Source of the DNA: an uncultured Myxococcales bacterium
Lineage (GTDB): Bacteria > Myxococcota_A > Polyangia > Nannocystales > Nannocystaceae
Assembly: GCA_902826865.1 (NCBI GenBank)
Contig: CADEGN010000036.1
Location: 1 to 41,629, forward strand
DNA length: 41,629 nucleotides
Direction: 5' to 3'
Of this stretch, positions 8,875-25,992 are shown one piece after another. The notes beneath the pieces are model-generated. The model worked only from the letters and a program-made list of their open reading frames with translations, was not told the DNA's origin and searched no databases. The first letter of the stretch is position 1, and each line of letters starts with the position of its first letter. A program made the translations under genes and the position numbers.

Positions 8875-9774
8875 TTAGCCCGAGGTGGGTTTGCGGAACT
8901 TCAGCGTCATGCGGTCGCTCTCGCCCACAGCCTCGTACTTGGCGCGATCCACTTCACCGCCCTCGAGGGCAGGCGGAAGGCTCCACACCCCGTGGGGGTG
9001 GTCGCGTGTGTCTTGCGGGTTGGCGTTGACCTCCGAACGCTCCACAAGCTCGAACCCGGCCGCCTTGGCGGCCTCGATTACTGTGGCCTCGGGCAAGTAG
9101 CCCTTCGCCGCGGTTTGATTTGGATCGGCCCCCTCCGCGGCACGGTGTTGCTCGACGCCAAAGATCCCGCCCGGCTTAAGCGCGCGGAACACCGCGCCGT
9201 AAACGAGGCCGATCGTGTCGTTGCGGTACCAACCGTGGCTGTTGCGAAAGGTGACAACCACGTCCACGCTGCCCGCTTGGGCTAGTTCGAACGGCTTGAT
9301 CGTCGTCTTCGCGACCTTGCCATCGGGCCCGAACTCCACGGTCACCGGTACAGTGGCCACGTCGACGTTGCCGAAAATCTCCTTGTGTTCGGAGATCCGA
9401 GCGACGAGCTGCTGGGTTTGCGCGGTGCCGTAGTACTCCTTCGGACCATTGGGATCGAAACCGGTGACGATCAGGTGGCCGCGCTCCCGCACGTAGGGCG
9501 CGAGGATCTCGGTGTACCAACCGCCACCGGGCCAGAGTTCGGCCACGGTGTGTTGGGGTTCCACCCCAAAGAAGGCCAGGGTCTCGGCGGGATGGCGCCA
9601 GCGGTCGCGGCCACGGTTGTCCGCACTGCGATGCGGCATCGCCAGGACCTCGGCGAACGACGTGGGCGTCACGGCGGGTGCCGCAGCCGCGGCAGGTTCG
9701 ATCGTCGCCGTGTCTGCCTGCGAGGTTCGGCATGCGGTCAGCACAAACAGCGCGATGGGTGCCACTCGAGTCAT
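8875..9774 (-). CDS. Exported class I SAM-dependent methyltransferase-like protein
   Basis: The 299-residue protein has a signal MTRVAPIALFVLTAC with a lipobox (Cys15) and a Thr/Ala-rich linker, followed by a Rossmann-type methyltransferase domain. Motif I is VAELWPGGGWYTEILAPYV (residues 77-95). Upstream is DRWRHPAETLAFFGV, and later come VVVTFRNSHGWY and LKPGGIFGVEQHRAAEG. This agrees with the predicted methyltransferase group COG4798, whose members often carry signal peptides. How such proteins would obtain SAM outside the cytoplasm is not known, and they may have lost or changed activity. TAGGGT lies nine bases upstream of the ATG. The SAM-binding loop is intact here, so binding of a nucleotide-like ligand is plausible. 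Confidence 0.88.
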   Translation of the reverse strand: MTRVAPIALFVLTACRTSQADTATIEPAAAAAPAVTPTSFAEVLAMPHRSADNRGRDRWRHPAETLAFFGVEPQHTVAELWPGGGWYTEILAPYVRERGHLIVTGFDPNGPKEYYGTAQTQQLVARISEHKEIFGNVDVATVPVTVEFGPDGKVAKTTIKPFELAQAGSVDVVVTFRNSHGWYRNDTIGLVYGAVFRALKPGGIFGVEQHRAAEGADPNQTAAKGYLPEATVIEAAKAAGFELVERSEVNANPQDTRDHPHGVWSLPPALEGGEVDRAKYEAVGESDRMTLKFRKPTSG

Positions 9775-10080
9775 GTGGGCGACACCCTAACAGCCCCAGA
9801 CGGACGCCGGCAACACCGCCCAAGAGCGGCTTTGGCGGGGCGACAGCACGCGCCGTAGGCAGTGTTCGTGGGGGCGCTTCGACGCCACCGAGCGGCCGAG
9901 GATCCCATGCGACATCACCGAGGTTCCCGACGACTCGATCGCGTGCGTCCGCATCGGGGACGCACTTGCGCGGCCGTGTAGGTCTGCATCGCTGAACTTC
10001 TCTCCCCCACTGCTCCGCGACTCAGGTGATCCGAATGCTCCTAGCCGCCACGCTCGTCGGTTGTGTAGGATCTCGAGAGC
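9775..10080. other. Divergent intergenic region
   Basis: No gene is supported in these 306 bases between the methyltransferase and the Cys-rich lipoprotein. It carries two candidate -10 boxes, TAGGGT on the minus strand near 9784-9789 and TAGGAT on the plus strand at 10066-10071, each nine bases from its start codon. The middle shows no repeat or RNA gene that I can support. Confidence 0.5.
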
Positions 10081-12096
10081 ATGCGCAACGTCTCGGTCGC
10101 GACGAGGTCGCTCATCGCCGCTTTTTCCATCACCGGTTGCTTTAACCCAAACGCAAGCATCACCGCCGGCGACGTGGGCGACGACGGTGGATCCTCCGCC
10201 GGAGGATCGTCCGAGGGCACGTCCAGTGTTACCGCCGACACGACCGCCGCGTCAGAGAGCACCGGGTCGACGAGCTGCACGCCCAGCGCGACGCAAGACT
10301 GCACGTGCACGGACGGCAGCGCCGGAATGCGGACTTGCAACGCCGACGGCACCGCATTTGGGGCCTGCACCTGCCCAGGTGGCGAGAGCAGTTCCAGCGG
10401 AGACACCTCGAGCAGCACAGGCCCGATGCCCGAGTGCATCAACGACGATGGGTGCCTCGGGCTGGCTGATGCTTGCAACGCCGGGGTCTGCGACCGCGGC
10501 GGCAGCTGTACGCTTAGCCCGCTCGAGGAAGGCACCGATTGCACCCCCGGGGCAGCCACCACCTGCGGCGGCTCCTACCTCTGCGATGGCGCCGGGTCGT
10601 GCGTGAACGTGGCGATCCCGTTCGGGGTTTCGTGTTCCGACTGTGGCGCCGACGTTTGCGCCTGCGACGGCAGCGGCACGTGCGAACCCTGCATAACCTT
10701 GGCGGACATCAACGACTTCAACACGTCGCGATCGCTCGTCGGCTGGCAACTCAGCGGCGGTTGGGGCCTGTACGACGCAGCTCCTCAGAGCGCCACGCTT
10801 CCAACGGTACCGTTTGGCTCCCGGGTGTTCGGCACAGACGGCGGCCGTCGCCAACCGTACCCGCTCGCCGAAGCTGAGAACTCCGTCGCCACGAGCGCGC
10901 ACTTCGTCCTGCCCGACACGTTGTCGTTCTACTCGTGGCACGTTGATGAGGGCGGTTTCGCCTGCGGCCCCGACCGTAAGGGCGTCTTCGCGTCCACAGA
11001 TGGGGTCACGTGGCTCCCCATCCTCGACTGCTGCACGCCCGGCCTCGAAGGACCGTTTTGCCAGCTCTTCAACGCGCCGCGCGCCGGATTTGAATGGGAC
11101 TTCGTCTCCGCTCCGATGCCTCCGGGACTCGGCGGCATGGTGGGGCAGATTCAGTTCCGCTATGAAACACTCGACGCCTGCTGCGGCTTCGAACAGGGAT
11201 GGTTCATCGACACCGCGACGATCGCACCGGAGTGCGCGTGCGCGAACGATGAAATCTGCACCGCGCTTGGGGGCGAGTGCGGCCCCGCTGTGTGCGGGTC
11301 AGATGGTCAATGCAGGATCGAAGCCGTTACCCCCGGCACGCCCTGCGGTGACGCCAGTGCGAGCACCTGCTCGGCTGCCGACGCGTGCAACGGAGCTGGC
11401 GCGTGTTCCCCGAGCAACGCCCTGAACGGCCCCCAACCCTACTGCTACGAGTGCCCCATCGGCACCACCTGCGGAGGCTGCGTGGACGGGGCCTGCGTCG
11501 ACTGCCCCACGGGCGAGATCGACGCCTTCGACACCTTCGCCTGGGTCGCGATCGCCAACGAAGACACGGCGTCTCCTGGCTGGGGTGTGTACTACCAGGC
11601 CCCCCCGAACAACCTGCCCGACTCCGTCCCGATTCCGTTCGGCGAACGTGGTGCCGTCATTGGCACTGACGGAAATCGAATCGCGCCCTACCCCGCCCCT
11701 CCCGCGAACACCCACAGCGAAAGCTCGAGCTGGGTCACAACGGCATTCACCATCCCTGCCACCATCACGTTTGAGTCATGGAACCTCGACGAGGGCGGCG
11801 GCGGCAACAATTTGGACAACAAGATCATCGAGCTGACCGTCGATGGCGGCCTGTCGTGGAACGTCCTGGCCAACTGCGCGGTGGATGCCGCCTTTCCGTT
11901 CTGTACAGCCGTCCTCGACCGAGCACCCGATGCTTGGGACCCGATCGCGCTCAACACCGCCCCGTGGCAAGGCATGGGCGGCCAACTGCGGTTCAGCTAC
12001 GACACGCAGGACCAGTGCTGCGACGTTGAGCGCGGCTGGTACATCAACGATCTGAACGTCCTCTCGCTGTGCACCGGCCCGGTGCCAGCGCCTTGA
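10081..12096 (+). CDS. Cys-rich surface lipoprotein with two repeated beta domains
   Basis: The 671-residue protein has a signal ending ITGC (Cys20), a Gly/Ser/Thr linker, and Cys-rich EGF-like or Dickkopf-like spacers (NDDGCLGLADACNAGVCDRG; EGTDCTPGAATTCGG). Two related domains follow. Copy one runs from about residue 210 (INDFNTSRSLVGWQLSGGWG) to about 385; copy two from about 477 (EIDAFDTFAWVAIANEDTAS) to 668. Both contain a W-G-(L/V)-Y strand, FG.RGxxxGTDG then R..PYP, a (F/S)YSW/FESW strand ending in DEGG, LxWxxLxxC, GGxxGQxRFxY-type and C(C)xxERGWxI segments. This fits a MAM or jelly-roll-like carbohydrate or protein binding module, inferred from pattern only. Disulfides are expected from the many Cys pairs. 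TAGGAT lies nine bases before the ATG. Confidence 0.87.
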   Translation: MRNVSVATRSLIAAFSITGCFNPNASITAGDVGDDGGSSAGGSSEGTSSVTADTTAASESTGSTSCTPSATQDCTCTDGSAGMRTCNADGTAFGACTCPGGESSSSGDTSSSTGPMPECINDDGCLGLADACNAGVCDRGGSCTLSPLEEGTDCTPGAATTCGGSYLCDGAGSCVNVAIPFGVSCSDCGADVCACDGSGTCEPCITLADINDFNTSRSLVGWQLSGGWGLYDAAPQSATLPTVPFGSRVFGTDGGRRQPYPLAEAENSVATSAHFVLPDTLSFYSWHVDEGGFACGPDRKGVFASTDGVTWLPILDCCTPGLEGPFCQLFNAPRAGFEWDFVSAPMPPGLGGMVGQIQFRYETLDACCGFEQGWFIDTATIAPECACANDEICTALGGECGPAVCGSDGQCRIEAVTPGTPCGDASASTCSAADACNGAGACSPSNALNGPQPYCYECPIGTTCGGCVDGACVDCPTGEIDAFDTFAWVAIANEDTASPGWGVYYQAPPNNLPDSVPIPFGERGAVIGTDGNRIAPYPAPPANTHSESSSWVTTAFTIPATITFESWNLDEGGGGNNLDNKIIELTVDGGLSWNVLANCAVDAAFPFCTAVLDRAPDAWDPIALNTAPWQGMGGQLRFSYDTQDQCCDVERGWYINDLNVLSLCTGPVPAP

Positions 12097-12103
12097 ACGC
12101 CAA

Positions 12104-12138
12104 ACAGGCGCGCCCGCCTTCTCGGCAGACGCGCCTGT
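12104..12138. terminator. Bidirectional terminator between the lipoprotein gene and rpoC
   Basis: ACAGGCGCG (12104-12112) pairs perfectly with CGCGCCTGT (12130-12138), a nine-base stem with a 17-base loop. It lies in the 63-base gap between the convergent ends of the two genes. There is no long T run, so a GC-rich hairpin terminator is inferred. Confidence 0.6.
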
Positions 12139-12159
12139 CACACCTTCGAGGGTCAGAGA

Positions 12160-16344
<4,185 letters not shown>

Positions 16345-16458
16345 GGGCCTTGGGTTTCCTCGGGCCTTTCGGGCCGGTGTCCCCCCGGGGTAGATCCCAC
16401 TGGCCCCCTTCGGGCCCCGAGTTTCGGGACCGAGGACGAGCGAGCGACCCCTGGGGAG
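16345..16458 (-). promoter_or_regulatory. Structured 5' leader of rpoC
   Basis: The leader of about 114 bases between the predicted start point and the rpoC ATG holds four short GC-rich hairpins in a row: bases 16448-16461 (CCCCT/AGGGG), 16416-16428 (CCCGA/TCGGG), 16402-16416, and 16361-16377 (GGCC-CGAAA-GGCC). Some overlap, so they could be alternative folds. The last covers sequence next to the GAGGA ribosome binding site at 16357-16361. Control of rpoC translation through this leader is an inference. Confidence 0.4.
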
Positions 16459-16464
16459 GGGTGG

Positions 16465-16493
16465 CGTATAGCAAGACCCGTTCCGAGTCGCAA
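16465..16493 (-). promoter_or_regulatory. Promoter of rpoC, shared element with rplJ
   Basis: On the minus strand TTGCGA (16488-16493) and TATACG (16465-16470) are 17 bases apart, a fair sigma70 match. The same stretch also contains GG (16483-16484), ten bases, then GC (16471-16472), inside CGGAACGGGTCTTGCT. This matches the sigma54 -24/-12 pattern TGGCACG-N4-TTGCW at all but two positions. The 26 bases from TTGCG to TAT are 22/26 identical to the element upstream of rplJ. Confidence 0.6.
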
Positions 16494-16609
16494 TGTGGTG
16501 CCCCACGGAGGGGATCGCTTGTTCTCCCCAAGGCGAATCCCCGGTCCGTGCCCTGCAGCGAAACCCACGCTACGACCACGCTGCCGCTCGGGTGAAACGA
16601 TGGCGCCAA

Positions 16610-19498
16610 ATGCGCGTTGACGCGCGGGCGTTAGAGGGGTGTGCGCCGGCCACGCCGTTGGCGCAAGCTCAAGCCCGGGTGCACCCGCAGTCCCAGCAGG
16701 AAACCGAGGGTCCTGGCTCGGCCGAGACCGCGCTCGTGGTGCCGGCGGCCGGCCAAACCATCGGGCGATATCTCGTCATCGGGCCCATCGGGCAAGGTGC
16801 CATGGGCCAGGTCTTCGCGGCCTACGACCCCGAGCTCGATCGACGGATCGCGATCAAGTTGCTTCGCCGCGGCGGCGATCGTTCGCGCGCCTCCGACCGG
16901 ATGCTCCACGAGGCCCAGGCGCTCGCACGTCTGGTCCATCCCAACATCGTCACGGTCTACGACGTCGGCAAGCTGAGCGACGGCGCGGTGTTCATCGCGA
17001 TGGAGCTGCTCGAGGGCGTGACCCTGACCCAGTGGATCGCCGGACGTCGATCTGGTCGCCGCGCGTTCGAACTCGTGGAGGCGTTCGTGGCGGCCGGCCG
17101 CGGGCTAGCTGCCGCGCATGCGGCAGGCATCATCCACCGCGACTTCAAGCCCGACAACGTGTTCGTTACCGAGACCGGACGCGTCGTCGTACTCGACTTC
17201 GGGCTGGCGCGCTCGCTCGAGGCCAGCAGCTCCGAGGCGGTCCAAGCGCTTCCGCTGAGCGTGCGCGGGACAATGACGCAGGACGGTAAGATCGCGGGGA
17301 CGCCAGCCTTCATGTCGCCCGAGCAAGCTCTCGGCGCCCCCCTCGACACCGCGACCGATCAGTTCTCGTTCTGCCTCGCGCTATGGCGAGCTTTGTACGG
17401 CGTGTCGCCGTTTTCCGAAGACGTCCCCGCAGCCGCCCGCGCGGTGGATGGGGTGCAGGCCCCGCCAACGACGGCCGGCGTGCCTCGGGCGATCCGCCGG
17501 GCACTGCAGCGTGGCCTGGCACATGATCCCGCCGCCCGACACCCCTCGATGTCGGCGCTCGTCCTGGCGCTCGACCGGTCGCTCCGCCAGCGACGACGTG
17601 TGATCGGGTTTTTCACGATCGCCGCTGTGGTGATCGCGACACTCGTTGGCGCTCGCATGATCGCCCGCCGCGGCGAGGCCGCCTGCGATACCGCAGTCGC
17701 GACGATCGACCAGGTGTGGAACAGCCAGCGTCGCGAGGCACTGGGCGACGCGTTTCGCCAGCGGCCTGAGTTAGGGGATCCGACCGACATGCTGGCCGCA
17801 CTCGACGGGTTCGCGAGCGCGTGGAAAGACGAACGCCGCGCCGCGTGCAGACCCCGGGCGGAGGTGGCCTCCAGCGCCGACGTACGCGCTGCATGTTTGG
17901 ATGGCGCCGCGAGACGCGTGGGTGCACTGGTCGACGTCCTGCTTGCGCACGACCACCGCAGCGACCCACAGGCGGTCCGGGAAGCCGTCGCCGAAATACC
18001 CGCCCCGACCACGTGCACGGACGATGCAGCAACGTGGTCGCCGCCGCCGTTGCCGGAGTCCCCGGAGCTCGCAGCCGCGGTGACCCGCTTGCGACTCGAG
18101 CTCGAGCACGCGCGCGCGATGGCGGAGACGGGTGGACTGACCGCCGCGCTCGAGCAACTCGCACGCATCGAGCAGGAGGCGCAAGCGCTAGACTTCGAGC
18201 CGTTCCTCGCCGAAGCGGTCGGCGCACACGCGCTCACGGCTTCGAATGCCCAGTTTGGAGGTGCCGGCGACCTCGCTCGGCGCGCGTACCTCCTGGCCGA
18301 GCGAACGGGTCGCGACCAGCTCACCCTCGCTGCGCTGCGCCTTCTCGCGGTGAGTGCCGCACGGCGGCGGGAGTTTGCCCTCGGGGACTGGTATGTCGAG
18401 CAGCACCAGGCCATTGCCCATCGCGCGGGCAGCGATCCGAACACGCTCGGGCGCGGCGAGATCGAGCGAGGGATGCTCATGCGCGCGGCCGGACGCGCGG
18501 CCGCGGCCGAGGCGGCCTTTCGCTCCGCGCTCGAACTCCTCGCCGACCACCCCCAAGGACGACGGGGGCGGCTGCGCGCGTACGACATGCTCGCGGGGCT
18601 TCAACTCGACGAGTATCAGCACGACGCGGCCGTGGGCACGCTGGACTTGCTCGCCGAGGAACTCGGCGACGACACCCATGCGATTCGCGGCAACCTGCTC
18701 CTCTACCGTGCCCGAGTGGCATACAGCCAGGACGACTGGGTGGCCGCGCGTCGCGAGGCGGAGGCGGCACTCCAGGTATTCACTGACTTGCTCGGACCAC
18801 GTCACCACAACATCGCGGCCGCGCATCAGGTGCTCGCGCGTGTCATCGAGGAGCAAGACATCGTCGCCGCCCTCGTGCATCTGGCGCGCGCCCGCGAGAT
18901 TCTCGAGGCCGCGGACTCAGGGCCGTCGGCGTTGAACCTCCGAGTCTCGATCGCGAGGATGTACGCCAATCTCGGGTTCGTGGACGCAGCGTTGGCCGAG
19001 TTCGCTGACTGCGAGAGCGCATTTGCCGAACTCGGCCAACCTCTCGCACGTTCGCGCGCGAACGTGCTTGAGCAGCGAGGGCACGTCCTTCTCACCTTCG
19101 ACGATCCGCTGTCCGCCATCGCCGCGTTTGATCGCGCGGACGAAGTGCGGCGGGCTGCCGACGCCTACGATCCCTACGACGCCGCGGGAGCGGAACACGG
19201 ACGCGCCGATGCGGCGTTGGCCCTTGGCGACACTGCCCGAGCGCTCGCCCACGCGTCGATGGCCAACGACGTCGCAGAGGCAGCGGCGCACCGCGGCGAA
19301 GGTGACGCCGCCTTCCTTGCGGATACGCGACGTTCGCTCGCGCTCGCGCTCGCGGCCAACCGCCAGGACCCGGCGCGTCAACTCGAGCTGGCCCAGAGGG
19401 CATTCGCGCTGTATGTCCGAAGTCCGCGGAGGTATGCGCAGTCCTTGCGCGAGCTATTGGAGCTGATCGCCCGCGTTCGCGTCGGCGAAGGGCCATGA
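16610..19498 (+). CDS. Membrane-anchored Ser/Thr protein kinase with TPR region
   Basis: The 962-residue protein has a Hanks-type kinase domain (about 50-325). Its P-loop is [13 protein letters not shown], the ATP lysine Lys83 (AIKLL), the catalytic HRDFKPDN with Asp178, DFG at 196-198 and SPE at 236-238, so it should be active. One membrane segment follows (about 331-350, [17 protein letters not shown]), then a conserved region ([20 protein letters not shown]) and helical TPR-like repeats to the end, which would lie outside the membrane. This layout is common in myxobacteria and lets an outer sensor control a cytoplasmic kinase. The start ATG at 16610 is preferred; the frame is open further back but into the rpoC promoter. 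Its stop overlaps the next possible start by four bases (ATGA). It is divergent from rpoC and sits between rpoC and rpoB. Confidence 0.92.
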   Translation: MRVDARALEGCAPATPLAQAQARVHPQSQQETEGPGSAETALVVPAAGQTIGRYLVIGPIGQGAMGQVFAAYDPELDRRIAIKLLRRGGDRSRASDRMLHEAQALARLVHPNIVTVYDVGKLSDGAVFIAMELLEGVTLTQWIAGRRSGRRAFELVEAFVAAGRGLAAAHAAGIIHRDFKPDNVFVTETGRVVVLDFGLARSLEASSSEAVQALPLSVRGTMTQDGKIAGTPAFMSPEQALGAPLDTATDQFSFCLALWRALYGVSPFSEDVPAAARAVDGVQAPPTTAGVPRAIRRALQRGLAHDPAARHPSMSALVLALDRSLRQRRRVIGFFTIAAVVIATLVGARMIARRGEAACDTAVATIDQVWNSQRREALGDAFRQRPELGDPTDMLAALDGFASAWKDERRAACRPRAEVASSADVRAACLDGAARRVGALVDVLLAHDHRSDPQAVREAVAEIPAPTTCTDDAATWSPPPLPESPELAAAVTRLRLELEHARAMAETGGLTAALEQLARIEQEAQALDFEPFLAEAVGAHALTASNAQFGGAGDLARRAYLLAERTGRDQLTLAALRLLAVSAARRREFALGDWYVEQHQAIAHRAGSDPNTLGRGEIERGMLMRAAGRAAAAEAAFRSALELLADHPQGRRGRLRAYDMLAGLQLDEYQHDAAVGTLDLLAEELGDDTHAIRGNLLLYRARVAYSQDDWVAARREAEAALQVFTDLLGPRHHNIAAAHQVLARVIEEQDIVAALVHLARAREILEAADSGPSALNLRVSIARMYANLGFVDAALAEFADCESAFAELGQPLARSRANVLEQRGHVLLTFDDPLSAIAAFDRADEVRRAADAYDPYDAAGAEHGRADAALALGDTARALAHASMANDVAEAAAHRGEGDAAFLADTRRSLALALAANRQDPARQLELAQRAFALYVRSPRRYAQSLRELLELIARVRVGEGP

Positions 19499-19569
19499 TC
19501 CGCCGGGTAAGCCCGCGGCGTTCCCGTTTTTGCGCGACCCGCTCCCACCTGCCCCCGAGGCGAACTACC

Positions 19570-20826
19570 ATGCGCGAGCTCGCAATGACCTCGGCGCTGG
19601 GACCCGTCGATCTCACCGAAGACCTCGTGATCCGCGGTGGACTGCCGATCGAGCAGGTCCACCGTATCCGTGCATTCACACGAAGGCGACCCTATGAGGC
19701 CGCTGCCGACCTTTCCGAGATCCGTGCAACCGCTGATGCCCTGACCTACGCGCTCGAATACCGCCGGCCGTTGCGCGCGGCCCCACGCCCTGAGCGCCGC
19801 TTCGTGCGCGCATTGTCGTGGAACATCGAGCGGGGCAATCGTCTCGACGGCATCCTCCAGTTCTTCGCCCGCACGCACGCAGCGCAGTGTGCCGACGTCA
19901 TCCTTCTCAACGAGGTCGATCTCGGGATGGCGCGTTCAGGCAACAAGAACGTCGCCGCTGAGATCGCACACGCCGTTGGGTTTGAGTACGTGTTTGGCAA
20001 CTCGTACCTCTGCCTGGGGCACGGCGACGTCCGCGACCCGGTCCGCGACGAGGAGAACGCGCTCGGTCTGCACGGCAACGCCATCCTCTCGCGCTACCCC
20101 ATCCGCCGCGCGGAGACGTTCTCGATCGCCATCACCCGGGACAAGTTCGAGAGCTCGGAACGCCGACTCGGACACAAGAAGGCGCTATGGGCCGAGATCG
20201 ATGGCCCGCTCGGCCCGCTCGGCGTGGTCGCGACACACCTCGATCCGTACGCTTCACCTCAGCAACGCGCCGAGCAGATGAACGACGTGCTTGCGACCAT
20301 CGCCACGCGCGGCCTGGCAGACCCCATCTTGCTGGGCGGCGATCTCAACACCACCACCTACGACCTCAAGAGCCCGCTACGCCTTGTGCTCAACCTCCTC
20401 GCTAAGCTGCTACGAGGTGGGTTTCCCCACGCGGTCGGCTCGTACATGCGCCCGTTCGAGCGATACGAGCGGGGGATCCGGGATGCGCTCGTGCGCGCGG
20501 GCTTCGCGATCGAGCCGTTCAACGCCATGGAGCAGGGAACACTCCGCTACGAAGTCGGGACGTTCGACAGCGAGAGCAAGGTTCGTGAGCATGTGCCCGG
20601 CGTTATGGTCAAACTACTTGAGTACAAGCTGCGGCCGTGGAACGGCGTCACACCGCTCAAGCTCGACTGGTTCGCCGGCCGGGGGCTGCGTCCCGCGCAC
20701 GACGACGAGTTTGTCGAGGTCGATGGCCGGGCGAGCCGCGCTCCGGGGGTATTCGAGCGAACGCGCCACCACGGCGCGCACATCTCGGATCATGACCCGA
20801 TCCTGGTCGACATCGTGCCCACCTGA
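19570..20826 (+). CDS. Endonuclease/exonuclease/phosphatase (EEP) family protein
   Basis: The 418-residue protein has the EEP metal-dependent phosphodiesterase motifs in order: LSWNIERGN (Asn85), ILLNEVDLG (Glu115), HGNAILSRYPI, ATHLDPYASPQQRAEQM (His223), GGDLNTTTYD (Asp258, Asn260) and the C-terminal SDHDPIL (Asp407, His408). The family includes nucleases, inositol phosphatases and sphingomyelinases. The substrate cannot be assigned. The chosen ATG at 19570 has GAGG nine bases upstream. An alternative start at 19495, overlapping the kinase stop as ATGA, would add 25 low-complexity residues ([17 protein letters not shown]). No signal peptide is seen from either start. Probably cotranscribed with the kinase before it and the peroxidase 30 bases after it. 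Confidence 0.87.
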   Translation: MRELAMTSALGPVDLTEDLVIRGGLPIEQVHRIRAFTRRRPYEAAADLSEIRATADALTYALEYRRPLRAAPRPERRFVRALSWNIERGNRLDGILQFFARTHAAQCADVILLNEVDLGMARSGNKNVAAEIAHAVGFEYVFGNSYLCLGHGDVRDPVRDEENALGLHGNAILSRYPIRRAETFSIAITRDKFESSERRLGHKKALWAEIDGPLGPLGVVATHLDPYASPQQRAEQMNDVLATIATRGLADPILLGGDLNTTTYDLKSPLRLVLNLLAKLLRGGFPHAVGSYMRPFERYERGIRDALVRAGFAIEPFNAMEQGTLRYEVGTFDSESKVREHVPGVMVKLLEYKLRPWNGVTPLKLDWFAGRGLRPAHDDEFVEVDGRASRAPGVFERTRHHGAHISDHDPILVDIVPT

Positions 20827-20856
20827 CCACCGTCGAATCTGCCATGATGATCGCGA

Positions 20857-21531
20857 ATGACCGCCTGCGATCTTGGCACGCATCACACCGTCGCCGTTTC
20901 AACTCCACTGCGGCTGCGCCGTGACATCCGTCGACTCGGGCTTTGGTTCGCCTTCGCCTGTGCCTGCAACTCTGGGAGCGCGCCCGAGCCCGGCAAGCCG
21001 ACGCCCCCTCCGCCCGCGTCTTCGCCCTTCACGCCCAACGACGTGGTGCTCGATCAGGACGTCGCGATGCTCGACGGCACCCGTGCGAGCCTTGCAAGTT
21101 ACCGGGGCAAGGCTCTACTTGTCGTCAACACCGCATCTGAGTGCGGATACACCCCCCAGTACGCGGGCCTGCAGAAGCTCTACGGCGAGCTCAAACCGCG
21201 TGGCCTCGAGGTGTTAGCGTTCCCATCCGACGACTTCGGCCACCAAGAGCCGGGCGATGCCCAGGAGATCCGCACGTTCGTCGATGAGAAGTTTGCCATC
21301 GAGTTCCCGATGTTCGACAAGGTCCACGCCAAGGGCCCTGACATTTCGCCCGTGTATCGGGCGCTCGCCGAGCAGAGCGGCGACGGGATCCGTGGGGAAG
21401 TGAAGTGGAACTTCACAAAGTTCATCGTCGATCCCCAGGGAAAGATCGTCGCGCGGTTCGAGCCCGAGGTCGAGCCGGACGACCCGACGTTGCGGGCGGC
21501 ACTCGAGTCCGTGCTGCCACCGCCCCGGTGA
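20857..21531 (+). CDS. Exported glutathione peroxidase family protein
   Basis: The 224-residue protein has an N-terminal export signal (LRLRRDIRRLGLWFAFACAC) that may be a lipoprotein signal, then a Pro-rich linker and a full thiol peroxidase domain. The peroxidatic Cys96 is in NTASECGYTPQY, Gln130 in FPSDDFGHQEPG, and Trp184-Asn185 in VKWNFTKFIVD. The usual tetrad is therefore complete, with Cys rather than selenocysteine. Enzymes of this type reduce hydroperoxides, usually with thioredoxin in bacteria. Export suggests a role in the envelope, with an unknown electron donor. The N-terminus up to Thr16 is not typical of a signal, so the true start is uncertain; 20857 is the only in-frame ATG. 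Last gene of the plus-strand set between rpoC and rpoB. Confidence 0.9.
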   Translation: MTACDLGTHHTVAVSTPLRLRRDIRRLGLWFAFACACNSGSAPEPGKPTPPPPASSPFTPNDVVLDQDVAMLDGTRASLASYRGKALLVVNTASECGYTPQYAGLQKLYGELKPRGLEVLAFPSDDFGHQEPGDAQEIRTFVDEKFAIEFPMFDKVHAKGPDISPVYRALAEQSGDGIRGEVKWNFTKFIVDPQGKIVARFEPEVEPDDPTLRAALESVLPPPR

Positions 21532-21589
21532 TCGCCTCGGGCATCCCTGGCGCGGCGGGTGGGAAAACCGCGGCGCTGCCACAACACGA

Positions 21590-21617
21590 ACGGCGGGCCC
21601 CGCTGGGAACCCGCCGT
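21590..21617. terminator. Bidirectional terminator between the peroxidase gene and rpoB
   Basis: ACGGCGGG (21590-21597) and CCCGCCGT (21610-21617) form a perfect eight-base stem with a 12-base loop between the convergent ends. It would end the rplJ-rplL-rpoB transcript as well as the kinase-EEP-peroxidase transcript, so read-through from rpoB to rpoC is not expected. Confidence 0.6.
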
Positions 21618-21641
21618 CCGCATCATCTACCGTCGTCGTCG

Positions 21642-25826
<4,185 letters not shown>

Positions 25827-25943
25827 CGAGGCTCCCTCGCGATTTCGGCGGCGTTCCCGGCCAAATGACCGGCTTGGATGATTCAGTTGTCTCGATCACC
25901 TCGGGCTTCGCCCGTCGCACGCCGCAGGGCGGGCGACGAGGCC

Positions 25944-25982
25944 GGTGCGCGGCGGATCGGTGATCGAACCCGTCCGCGCACC
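25944..25982 (-). promoter_or_regulatory. Hairpin between rplL and rpoB, possible attenuator or processing site
   Basis: GGTGCGCGG and CCGCGCACC form a perfect nine-base stem with a 21-base loop, starting 11 bases after the rplL stop. A second small hairpin (CGGGC-TTC-GCCCG) is at 25902-25914. In Escherichia coli an attenuator and an RNase III site lie at the same place and lower rpoB expression relative to L7/L12; a similar role here is inferred from position. Confidence 0.45.
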
Positions 25983-25992
25983 GCAGCTGGCG

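Noticed and set aside
16345..16506. 54-codon extension of rpoC upstream of MRDIF
   Set aside because: The extension crosses the promoter and leader and does not match the family N-terminus; the internal ATG has GAGGA upstream.
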